From positions 8,547-23,349 of the forward strand of contig NWUY0300037407.1 in the NCBI GenBank assembly GCA_004151065.3: DNA of 14,803 bases, given 5' to 3'. Of this stretch, positions 1 through 8,197 are shown one piece after another. Made by a program: the position numbers and the translations under genes. Position 1 is the stretch's first letter. Each line of letters starts with the position of its first letter. The DNA comes from Larix sibirica (taxonomy: Eukaryota; Streptophyta; Pinopsida; Pinales; Pinaceae). Under the pieces are notes generated by a model. That model saw only the letters and a program-made list of their open reading frames with translations, did not search any database and was not told the origin of the DNA.

Positions 1-75
1 GATAGTTTGTCTAAGTTGGCTCTTGAAGGTGAAGAAGACATCTTGTTTTGGGAAGAATTCTGCGAGGAGCAGTAG
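1..75 (+). CDS. LINE ORF2 C-terminal tail (RNase H end), partial at window edge
   Basis: The frame starting at base 1 reads DSLSKLALEGEEDILFWEEF and ends at TAG (73-75). The opening D-S-L-S-K matches the usual end of the RNase H domain in plant L1-type LINEs, where (A)D-x-L-S-K carries the fourth catalytic aspartate. After it comes a short acidic and aromatic tail, as is normal at the end of ORF2. In an active element this domain would degrade the RNA strand during target-primed reverse transcription. Only 24 codons are visible, so integrity cannot be judged; no stop occurs before the natural one. The A-tail 200 bases downstream supports the reading. The assignment rests on one short motif plus context. 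Confidence 0.6.
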   Translation, partial: DSLSKLALEGEEDILFWEEFCEEQ

Positions 76-290
76 ATAGCTTATGGTTCCTATAATTTTA
101 TGATATGATGTTGTCTTGACGTTGTCCTAGATATGAAGATTCATGGCTTTTTTATGTATTTTGTAATATCATGGGTACCCGTTGATGGGATTGCCTTGTT
201 GAAAATTTGGTTGTATTTAGACCTTATCATGTACTGTTTGATTCAAATCTTCAATATCAATAGTACGCTTTTTTTTGCAGGAAAAAAAAA
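1..290 (+). mobile_element. 3' end of a LINE retrotransposon (ORF2 tail, 3' UTR, A-tail)
   Basis: After the ORF2 stop at 73-75 there are about 200 bases of T-rich, non-coding sequence. It ends in TTTTTTTTGCAGG followed by nine A (282-290). The second LINE downstream ends in CATTGCAG followed by ten A, so the two share a T-rich stretch, GCAG and an A-run. That fits two insertions from related LINEs in the same orientation. The 5' end lies outside the window, and no target-site duplication can be tested. A short open frame at 133-318 crosses the A-tail and is not a gene. The 250 bases that follow (291-540) are plain AT-rich spacer with small A-run/GGTTTT palindromes around 415-460. Confidence 0.55.
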
Positions 291-540
291 CGCCAACAAA
301 GGAAATATGTATAAGTAACTTTTCAATTTGGTCTTTAAGTAACCTCTCGGAAAGCCTTTAAGCAGTTTCATTATTTACATTATCCTAAAGAATATACAAA
401 GCTTTAAAACACTTTATTAAAACCAAAAAGGTTTTTATTAACCTAAAAAGGGTTTTCTTTAGATAAAATCTTAATATAGCTCATCACTTTCTAATGCAAT
501 TTCTTACCTGCCTTCTCGAAGCTTGACCTGATCCTCCTTA

Positions 541-1374
541 TGGAAGATTACTTGTCTGCTCAAAATCAAATTATTTATGTGGCTTTTGCTACATAACACT
601 GTATTGCTTTGGGAAGTGTTGAAGAAGAGGTTTTGGATTGGACCTAGATGGTGCCCTTTGTGTAAGTATGCTAATGAATTTTCAGATCACATCTTTTTAT
701 GTTGTTCTTATATGGAGAGGATGGTGGATCATGTCTCTCGGGTAAAAGGTATGAACCTCTATTGGCAGCAAGGTGTTGATCTAAATGAAGCCTTTCGGAA
801 CTGGTCTGATTCTAGTACTTTTAAGGAATTATCAACTCTCCCTACTATGTCGATTTGGTATAAATGGTTTGCAAGAAACTCTGTGATATTTCAAGATAAA
901 AATATAGATCATTCCTTTCAAGCATCAAAGTGTTTGGTTATTTTTTATCTCCTTACACATGTTTCTTTTCCTCCGAAAACTAGAAATAATGTGGCTGAGG
1001 AAATTGATAAATCTGGTTGTTGGGGTTATTTTGATGGTGCATCTCAGGGGATTCCAACTATTGATGGTGTAGAGGGGATTCTTTATCTCAATGATAATCA
1101 GTGGACAAACAATCAAGCAAAATTGATGGCCCTAAAATTGCTTTTGAGACTTGCTATATCAAGGAATGTCTAGGCTCTTCAAATATTTGGGGATTCAAAT
1201 GTGGTGGTTCAGTGGATGTAGTATAAACACCCCCCAAGGAATATAAATATTTAGTCCATCTTTGTTGATCGTTTATCAAAAGAAGGAATCGAAGTCAATG
1301 AGTACTTTTGGATGCTTAAGGAAATGGATCGTGACTCTTTGATGAAGCATGATATGGGACCCCATCTCTGCTAA
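541..1374 (+). pseudogene. LINE ORF2 remnant: RT zinc-binding segment plus RNase H
   Basis: One frame can be followed from 541 (W-K-I-T) to a final TAA at 1372-1374. It begins F-M-W-L-L-L-H-N, the lead-in to the zf-RVT segment. Cysteines at 652 (CPLC) and 661, His at 688 and Cys at 700 then give C-x2-C-x8-H-x3-C. A linker with the typical S-I-W-Y-K-W-F-A-R-N block precedes RNase H. Of the four RNase H acidic residues, D in YFDGAS (1033), D in FGDSN (1192) and D in VDRLSK (1267) are present. The glutamate expected in TNNxAEL is Lys (codon 1120), so the domain should be dead. TAG stops at 1171, 1219 and 1252 break the frame inside RNase H, and the stretch between the third and fourth motifs looks shortened. 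No reverse transcriptase is present. Confidence 0.75.
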
Positions 1375-1644
1375 CTGCTCTTTATTTTTATGTCTTATCT
1401 CTAGAACACCCCATGATATATGTGAGTTTATCTTTATATTTGTTTTATTTTGTTTGGGCTTTCTCTTGAATATCTTTACTTTTCATACTTATATTTTTGT
1501 ATAGATGGTCATATACTGAGTAGATATTTTACTATCTAATGATACGTGTTGTTCCAACACTTTTATGGGATTCATATATGGCAGAGTTTATGCCATTGAT
1601 CAATGTAAAAATAATTTATTACTTTACATTGCAGAAAAAAAAAA
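541..1644 (+). mobile_element. 5'-truncated LINE retrotransposon with A-tail
   Basis: This segment holds the last part of LINE ORF2 (541-1374), a 3' UTR of about 260 bases and a run of ten A (1635-1644). The recognisable coding begins abruptly near 541 with the segment just before the zinc-binding motif, so the reverse transcriptase and endonuclease are missing. Such 5' truncation is the usual result of incomplete target-primed reverse transcription. The exact 5' edge is uncertain; similarity might start between about 480 and 541. I looked for a target-site duplication between 480-541 and the bases after 1644 and saw no convincing one, which fits an old insertion. Confidence 0.65.
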
Positions 1645-1735
1645 GCAATAGATTTTGAGTCAAGTTGACTTTTAATTCATTCATAATTTTTTAAATTAAA
1701 ATTGCATGTTTTTTGTATTTATAAAATGTCTANTG

Positions 1736-1770
1736 TGGTTAATCTAAAAGCTCGATGGAGCTTTTAACCA
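1736..1770. repeat. Short imperfect hairpin
   Basis: The arms TGGTTA(ATCT)AAAAGCTC and GAGCTTTTAACCA flank the loop GATG. The inner eight base pairs are perfect, and the outer five pair if ATCT bulges out. An ambiguous base lies three bases upstream (1733). The hairpin sits in AT-rich spacer between the LINE tail and the larger inverted repeat. It could be the remnant of a small foldback element; no function is implied. Confidence 0.5.
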
Positions 1771-1839
1771 TTAAAAACTATGTAAAAAAATAAATTTTAT
1801 ATGGAAAAAATCATTATTAATTCAAATACCTCATATCAA

Positions 1840-2430
1840 GATTTTAGCTCGATCAAGGTATTACTTTTTGGAGGGTAAAATCCAAATTTGGAAGTGTTTA
1901 AATTGTTTTTTTAATCCATAAATAGATTCACCCTCAAACATCCCCATGGCACCTAAATTATGAAATTTCCACAGCTGTAACAAAATAAGACATAAAATAT
2001 GCCCCGAAAAAGTTGAAAACATAGAGACGATGATAATGTTGAGCATGGTTAATAAAAAATAAGATTTTAATTTTGAAAAAAAAGAGCCAATTTGATTTAG
2101 GGTAATTGGTTGTGAGATGGAGTATTATGTTTATTTATAATATAAAAAATAACAAGTAAAATGTATCCATAATCATTTTCAATCCACCTATTGAAGAATA
2201 ATGATTTTCTATCTATAGTAAAACCTAAAGGGGTAGTCTAAACAATATAAGTTTCGGACTTGGAAATCTTCAAAAATATTAGTCACATTTATTAGTTGTG
2301 GAAGATTGGTTTTCATTGCTTGAAGTGCCATCATTTATTATGGATTCAAAAACACAATTTAAACACTTCCAAATTTGGATTTTACCCAAAAAAAATATAT
2401 CTGATTCCAACCAAAACCTACCACCATAAA
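1840..2430. repeat. Large imperfect inverted repeat with 34-bp perfect core
   Basis: Bases 1873-1906 are the exact reverse complement of 2354-2387 (34 bp, core ACAATTTAAACACTTCC and onward). Similarity continues inward with small gaps through GTGCCAT and AG(C/T)TGTGGAA (near 1960-1980 and 2295-2330), and weakly outward. Each arm is about 130-150 bases and the centre about 270 bases. A short minus frame (1861-2046) and a plus frame (2296-2481) come from the two arms but use different reading frames, so the conserved sequence is probably not protein-coding. The structure is either a degraded foldback or MITE-like transposon, or two copies of one repeat inserted in opposite orientation. I cannot tell these apart by eye, and no target-site duplication was identified. 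Confidence 0.65.
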
Positions 2431-2630
2431 GTCCAAAACATAGAATCCTATACAAAGTGTAAGTTTAGATTATTTTGGTAGAATAGATATCCATTTTTGT
2501 TGTTTATTAGAGAAAAGTATGTTATAGAATATTAAAAATTCAAAACATTGATTGTAATATTCTCAAAGTGCATTGGGATGTTAAAGAAGAGTAAAAATGT
2601 TTAAGAATTTAATTAGTATATTTGATCGTG

Positions 2631-2854
2631 TTGTGAATGGAGTAGGTTAAAAGTGGACAAACTCAACCATTTTTCTATTTAAATTCTCCCCTAAATTATG
2701 TAAGAATTTTGTTGGAAGTTATAGTTCCACTTCATTGATGGGTTGTGAACGGAGTAAGTTAAAAAGTGGACAAACTCAACCATTTTTCTATTGAAATTCT
2801 CCCCTAAATTACTAAGAATTTTGTTGGAAGTTATAGTTCCACTTCATTGATGGG
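2631..2854 (+). repeat. 112-bp tandem duplication inside copy A
   Basis: Unit 1 is 2631-2742 and unit 2 is 2743-2854. Each begins TTGTGAA(T/C)GGAGTA and ends TTCATTGATGGG. By eye they differ at only about five or six positions, far less than copy A differs from copy B. Copy B has a single unit at 10480-10580. The duplication therefore arose within copy A after the two copies separated. Confidence 0.9.
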
Positions 2855-3016
2855 AATTTTGATCATGGACTTTACCCTTAGAGGTTTTAACTCATTTTAA
2901 AAAGGTCACTGACCAAATTTCAAAAAAATCAGTGGATCAAGATAAAACTTTGCCTTGCCATAAAAAAAAATAGATACACTTGAAAGGTTAAGTTTGTCCA
3001 CCTTTAACTCACTCAT
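2637..3016. repeat. Foldback with ~31-bp inverted arms at left end of copy A
   Basis: The left arm 2637-2668 contains AAAAGTGGACAAACTCAACC. The right arm 2986-3016 contains GGTTAAGTTTGTCCACCTTT. They are reverse complements with about four mismatches. Because of the 112-bp duplication, the second unit (about 2749-2781) provides a second left arm. Copy B keeps the same paired arms. The arms could be terminal inverted repeats of a small DNA transposon carried inside the larger repeat, or a structural part of that repeat. Confidence 0.65.
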
Positions 3017-3920
3017 GTTGTGAATTATCTTGGAGTAATTTAATCCATTAGCAAATAGACCCATGTTTAAATAACTTTTACATTGAATGTAGCTAAACTT
3101 TCAAGCATGGTCAAAGTTTCATGCATTTTGAAAGTTTATCTCCAAAAGTTTTGTTTCATTCTAAACGAAGGAAGGCTAAACATTCTACAAATTTGATTTT
3201 TTTTGTCATTATGGTAATCTTATTGTGCAATCTTTGCAAAAATGTAATTTTGGATTGATAAAACTATTATTTTAATACAAAATGGATTCAACACCTTCAA
3301 ATATCCATATTTCAATTGTGTTGTGCAATGTTGACATTTAACATATGTCAATTCATTGATCCAAAATTATTCAGCCTATATTTTGAGTTTAAGTAACCGA
3401 TATCCCTTCATTTTATTGTGAATGGTCGGAAAAGAGCAAATTTATAAAACGTTTAGACTACGCAATTCTAAAGTGACCCATATGCTCAGACAATCACTTA
3501 AAATTTTGGATCAATTAAAACTCTAATTTTCTTATGTCAACAAATTATGAAAAAGGGAGAGAAGATTACTAAATTCTGTTTTTCTTATATCATGAAGGAA
3601 AAGAAGATTGATATGTGATTAGACTACTCTATTATTCTCTCATGCATAATATTTGTGGACAGGGATGGTTTGTCCACATTAAAACCTTTGTCCATTTAAA
3701 ATTGAGTTTGTAATGCACATATTTAAGTTGATGTGACATCAACCTCAACTTCAAACACAAATGTCAGTGACAATTTTGGAACCATGTATTAATTCTTCCT
3801 TCTCTTTTTTAAAAGAAAAATTGAAAATGATGTAGGCATCTTGTATGCTAACCCTCCTAACTATTTTCTAAAAAAGACTTGAAAAAGACTTTTTAAGATT
3901 GAAATCAAGATACAATTAAG

Positions 3921-4224
3921 AAGTTCTTAAGGTAGCTTAGAAGGGTCAATAGTCTAAGTTATTGTTCATAGGATTTTGAAACAATAGTTTAAGTTATTGT
4001 TCATAAGATTTTCTTTTCAATAATGGATTGAACTTCTTTTCTTTAATAAGTTGTTAAGGTAGCTCAGGAGGGTCAGCTATTGTTTATAGGATTTTATTTT
4101 CAATAATGAATCAAAACCCTAATTGAATTTCTTTGATAAGTTTTATATTTAGTATTGGATTTTTTTTTCAATAATGGATCAAAACCCTAATTGAATTTCT
4201 TTGATAAGTTTTATATTTAGCATT
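3921..4224 (+). repeat. Nested tandem duplications in copy A
   Basis: Three layers are visible. First, AAGTT(C/G)TTAAGGTAGCT recurs at 3921 and 4048, 127 bases apart. Second, AATAGT(C/T)TAAGTTATTGTT recurs at 3948 and 3983, a 35-base period. Third, a 68-base unit occupies 4089-4156 and 4157-4224, both containing AATCAAAACCCTAATTG or its close variant. Copy B has only one simplified version (about 11315-11440), so the expansion is private to copy A. Confidence 0.8.
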
Positions 4225-4499
4225 GCTTGCAACTTTGTGGCCACTCACTACTAAGGACAGAGATTAATTATCAAGGAATGTTTCATTTATATTTTACCAA
4301 AATTGATAAGATATTATTTGGGGAATAATAGGTTATAATTTTCACCCTCTTCAATATGTCTTTCAACTTTGCATATTGGGTAAAAACACTAGCACCATTC
4401 ACTTCAATCACTTCTCTATGAAAAATCATAAGCAAAGATATATAGCTACCTAACCCAATTTTCACCAATTGAAGAAGTCTTTATTAAGGCCTTTAACAT

Positions 4500-5055
4500 G
4501 ACTTGACATAAATCTGAAAGCATAAAACAAATATTTTCTTAAAAAATTCTTAACCATTTTTTATAATAACTGAGTGGCTTTATGTAGTACTTTTATGACC
4601 TATGATAGTAGTAGTTTAAGTTTTTATATTCACTAAATCTTTTTACTTATTACTTTATGATAGTGGTTTTGGTTGTGTTCGTGGTTGCCACCGTGTTGGC
4701 TCTTTCATCTTTTGTAGGAATACATAGAGAAGAATTCATTATTATTTTTAATTATATTAAAAGATTTTAATGATTTAATTCATCATATTTCGTACAAATC
4801 GTATCTCAAAAATATGTTTATAGTCCGTGCGGGTAAAGCAAACAACTTCTAATTGATTAATCTTTGAATCATATATAGGTTAAAGAAAACTTTGTGTGGA
4901 CCACTCTTTAATGAAATCATTTTTGTGGTTCTTAAGAAACTTTCATCATTTTCTCTCCTAATTTGTGGGAAAAAAATGAAGCTTTAGTTAAAGTTATGTC
5001 TTTCCACCTGAAGTCTTTGAACATAAGAGAAATTTGTTGTTGAGGCTGGGATTGC
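4500..5055. other. Copy A-specific segment, no gene seen
   Basis: Copy B passes directly from the sequence equivalent to about 4480 to that equivalent to about 5060, so these roughly 550 bases are either inserted in copy A or deleted from copy B. The stretch is AT-rich with stops in all frames. A small GC-richer spot, TAGTCCGTGCGGGTAAAGC near 4821-4839, stands out, but I found no hairpin or matching partner. Nothing else can be assigned. Confidence 0.4.
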
Positions 5056-5170
5056 ACTGAATAATTATCAATTATGTTAGAGATTGTGATTTACTTTTAA
5101 ATATTTATGGTTTTATGTATTTTTAGTAAGAAGAAAAAGTAAATTTTATTTAATCTCAAAGGAAATAAAA

Positions 5171-6001
5171 AAAAAACTTTGAATGGGGTTGGGAAAAGGA
5201 GCAAACAACCAAGTTAAGGTCTTAGCTATTTACCAAGGGTTAAAAATCCTTGACTCGAGACGTATCAAACACCTCCTTGTTATAGGAGACTTTATTAGTC
5301 ATCAAGTTTATGAATAACCTTGCCACTACATTAGAAGGCAAACTCGTCAGGTTCATACTCAGAATACAAAAGGAAGCAAGCAGGTTTGAAACAATAGAAT
5401 ATTTCCTTGTCCCAAGAGTGCATAATTGGCACACGGATAAGCTAGCAAATGGATGATCCCTAAGGATATAAAAAAAAGGTCTTATATATACCCTATACCT
5501 TAGCTTATTCATGAATGATCAATTAATGCATTGCATGCTCTCTAAATATCAAAGGTGGCAAGGCCTTTCATTTAGAGCCAAGAGCACATTCCCGAACTTC
5601 AATTGCACAATACCTCCACACACTTCATAGTTAATGTGGGAGTGACATTATCATTTGTGAATGGCATGGAGTTTTAATACATATGGGATTAGGGAAGGGA
5701 TTATTGTTGAAATTTTAGGAATTTGTTGGTCATTTGGCAACCCCAGAGAGGTATTGTAGGTTGAATTGCAAGAGAACTCACCCAAACTCAATTCTTCGGT
5801 AAGTTACAAACCTTTTGAGAGCCCTCTCTTTGATATTCTTGATATCATTTTCATACTTTGTGATCATAGCCTTCTAGTTTGGGTAGAATTGATCCCTAGG
5901 AGAATAGTAGGTTGGGTTGCTAGTTTTATGCTTATAGGTGGTAATTGTAATCATGTATTTAATTTTAACCTCTCTGGCGACTCCCTTTTCCCTCTGTGAT
6001 T
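5171..6001. other. Unassigned stretch between copy A and the 6002-6681 frame
   Basis: A minus frame of 90 codons (5240-5512) and a plus frame of 77 codons (5766-5999, no ATG start) are open here. Neither shows a recognisable domain, and neither runs on in phase into neighbouring coding sequence. Base composition is somewhat less AT-rich than the flanks (5540-5770). The stretch may be a heavily decayed 5' part of the element that carries the 6002-6681 frame, but I cannot show it. Confidence 0.3.
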
Positions 6002-6681
6002 GGTTGGTTGGTAGTGAGGAACAACATTGGAAAGATATTGTGCCTTTTAAGATTTAGTGCAAAGATTGTTATTGGAGCTAATGTGAATTTATCAAGCACT
6101 CAAACAGTGCACTAGGCTCCTGTTTTTTGCAAAGGCTATTTGGTTGGTAGTCCCCTTGTTATTTTGGAATCTGGACAATCTTTTACCAACCCCCATTGCA
6201 TGCAGGAAGAAATTTTGGCTCAATATTTGAGAATGATGGACAGTGCACGTAACCACTCTCATCTTGGTCGATGCCCATTATGTGGAAATTATGAGATTGA
6301 CAAAATATTAAGAAGACATGAGGAATTGATTACAGGTAACAATGCATCCATTTTCTCAGTGATAGGGAAGGTTCATGCTCATAAGGAAATTCATAATAGC
6401 ACTTATATAGTGGTAACTAAGACCTTGCTCCAACAAAAGAGACACATTCATGTTCTAGAAGATTAATGTCAACTACTTCGACAAATGATAAATAGTATGA
6501 GCAGGGGTTCTTAGTCAGCTACTTCAAAATGAAAATAGGTTGAACACCAACAAGACCCAGAGAAGAAGAGACTCTTCACCAACCCATTGAAGACATGGAT
6601 GTGGAAGGATTGAACCTAGTGGAGCCATGACATTCACCTAGTGAATGGGAGGAAGCCCAAAGCAATCATGTTTGTATTTAA
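6002..6681 (+). pseudogene. Broken frame of unknown family with CxxC and His-rich segment
   Basis: A frame open from about 6002 reaches TAG near 6113-6115 and then runs 6116-6466. It contains the motif R-C-P-L-C-G-N-Y-E, then R-R-H-E-E-L, K-V-H-A-H-K-E-I-H and a hydrophilic end H-I-H-V-L-E-D. After a TAA the same frame continues C-Q-L-L-R-Q-M-I, so the stop looks secondary. From 6547 to 6681 a frame shifted by one reads an acidic tail (P-I-E-D-M-D-V-E-G-L-N-L, then P-S-E-W-E-E-A-Q) with one internal TGA and a final TAA at 6679-6681. I do not recognise the family. The spaced Cys and His residues suggest a metal-binding domain followed by a helical segment; a transposon gag-like or accessory protein is possible. 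The two stops and the frameshift make it a pseudogene. Confidence 0.5.
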
Positions 6682-6970
6682 ATTTTAGTATTCAATATGT
6701 TTTGTAAATCTAGTTTCTAGGTTTTTTTAAGATTATAAGCTAGTAAGCAAATATGGAAATCCTTTGTGAAGGGAAATAGACTAGTTTTGTAGCATGTATG
6801 AAAAAATTTGGTCTATTTTTGAACTTTTTGTTGTAGTCTAGATGCATCTATTTTGTATTACAACATTGACTAGTGAAGCTACAACAATTTAATAATACAA
6901 ATTATAATTGTCCTTGTTTAAAAAAAAGCAAGGAAAAGTATGGAAAGATCAATTGATCCCCTTGTATTAG
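6682..6970 (+). other. AT-rich sequence 3' of the broken frame
   Basis: No frame is open here. The stretch resembles a 3' untranslated region of the preceding + strand frame. It ends near CCTTGTTTAAAAAAAAGCAAGG (6912-6933), an inverted repeat with a single-base bulge around an A-run. That could be a remnant tail of the + strand unit or a chance foldback. Confidence 0.3.
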
Positions 6971-8197
6971 TTTTTTTTTCAATATTAAAAAATCACAATT
7001 TCTATTCATAAATAAGAACATAAATTACATCCTTCATGTGCATACAACACAATACATGGATATGCTTTTAAAGCATTCAAAGATAAAAAAAAATCAAATG
7101 GATCCTCAAGAGAACAAAATAATATGTTTTACAATGAGTTAAGATTTAAAGAAATCCTTAATCTTGCTTTTCTTCCCTTTAATTCCTTTTTACCTTAGTG
7201 TATTCTTGTGGTGATGGATCCACAACTACCATTTGTAAGTCTAATGTCAAAGATCCATTATTCACCAAAAGAACATGATCTATATATGAATCAGAACTCC
7301 TCGTTTCATGTGCTCTATGTGTTCCCCATGACGAAGCATCCATAGTTATCATAACCCCTTGAGAAGAGAAACCCAAAGGTTGTACACTCTTTGTTGTTTG
7401 TTTTATAGCATCATTCTTTATTCCAAATTCTTCTTTGTTAACTTTCTCAACCTCATTAGTGGGAAAATATGCCTTGTTCTTCTCTTCTTCATCCTCTGGA
7501 GAGGAGGATCATATGGCTGCCAATTTTTGGATTTGAAAAACTGTCATTTTTTTCTTGATATTGGGAAAGTTCCGTGAAGGTGACCAGTTTGTTGGCAATG
7601 TTGACACATAAAGCCTGTATTTTCATAATCCAAAATCTATATGTATTGGTAGTTTCCATGTTTCAATAAAATTCTATTTAGAAGACCTTTAATAAGGTCA
7701 ATATCCACACAAATACAAGCACAAGCAAACAAACCTTGTTGGGTCCTCTTGTTATCAAATTTTAAAAATCTACCTAAAGTATTACCAATATCTTGTAACA
7801 GTATGTGATGCCAAAAAGAAGAGGCGTATTTGGAAGCCTAACCTAGACTACCATTTTGGATACCACCATAGTAGAGGGATCAAATTCCAGAAACTATGGA
7901 GTAATAAAGAGCCATGCTCTTCCCCATAACCAAGGTCCCTTATCAATATTTTCTTGTAATCATTCTCAAAATATAACTGTACTAAGAAGAAACCTTTAGA
8001 GCACAAAACGATCTCATAATTTTCTATCAAGTTAGAATATATCCATTGGTGCAGATCTTCTGATAGTGGCCAAAATCCATTAAATCTACATATGACTACC
8101 TCAAATTTAAGTGTTAAAAAAACTCATTTACCTTTGAAGTCTTAACCTCTAAAGGAGGTAGAACATTTGAAAATGGTGCAAAAGATAGGGGGTTCAT
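6971..8197 (-). mobile_element. Decayed LINE derivative carrying ORF1 only
   Basis: On the minus strand an ORF1-like pseudogene (8197-7179) is followed by about 200 bases of AT-rich sequence and a run of nine A (T at 6971-6979 on the + strand). No zinc-binding, RNase H or reverse transcriptase sequence lies between the ORF1 end and the A-run, where ORF2 of several kilobases would be expected. Either ORF2 was deleted or the copy came from an ORF1-only transcript. I searched for a target-site duplication of CTTGTATTAG (6961-6970) near 8200-8400 and did not find one. The 5' edge is uncertain and could extend above 8197. Confidence 0.5.
7179..8197 (-). pseudogene. LINE ORF1: DUF4283-like domain plus zinc knuckle, broken
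   Basis: Read on the minus strand from an ATG at 8197-8195 (M-N-P-L-S-F-A-P-F). An N-terminal stretch ends E-V-K-T-S-K-V-N-E-F. The frame shifts near 8110-8125 at a T-run into a DUF4283-like block: V-V-I-C-R-F-N-G-F-W-P, then G-F-F-L-V-Q and N-D-Y-K-K-I-L. A second shift near 7850 leads to V-R-L-P-N, I-G-N-T-L-G-R-F-L-K-F-D and I-C-V-D-I-D-L-I-K-G-L. The zinc knuckle follows at 7606-7565, CQHCQQTGHLHGTF, where the last Cys of C-x2-C-x4-H-x4-C has become Phe. A hydrophilic C-terminus closes at the stop 7181-7179. At least three in-frame stops (near 7843, 7633 and 7518) add to the damage. In plant LINEs this protein binds the element RNA. The identification is firm for the domain order; the copy is inactive. 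Confidence 0.75.

Larger units (their letters stand above)
2612..5170 (+). repeat. Long dispersed repeat, copy A
   Basis: This segment matches 10445-11905 (copy B) in order and in the same orientation. Anchors include the TTGTGAATGGAGTAAGTT block, GTTCCACTTCATTGATGGGA, AAATAGACCC, GTTGATGTGACATCAAC, TCATGTATTAATTCTT, TTGAAAAAGACT, ACTTTGTGGC, CACTAGCACCAT and TTCAATCAC. Copy A is about 1.1 kb longer. It has extra segments near 3180-3470 and 4500-5055, plus tandem duplications at 2631-2854 and 3921-4224. The two copies differ at many sites, so they are old. No protein frame is conserved between them. The pair could be LTRs of a decayed retrotransposon or two independent insertions of an unclassified non-coding element. 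No primer-binding site was found just after this copy. Confidence 0.7.

Noticed and set aside
1861-2481. Opposing short frames (minus 1861-2046, plus 2296-2481) as small proteins
   Set aside because: They lie on the arms of an inverted repeat and use different reading frames for the same conserved sequence, so the conservation is not at protein level.
4821-4850. GC-rich spot that might be a Helitron 3' end
   Set aside because: There is no proper hairpin followed by CTRR, and no TC start upstream was identified.
5240-5512. Minus-strand frame of 90 codons
   Set aside because: No recognisable domain, no coding neighbour in phase, and the length is within what chance gives here.
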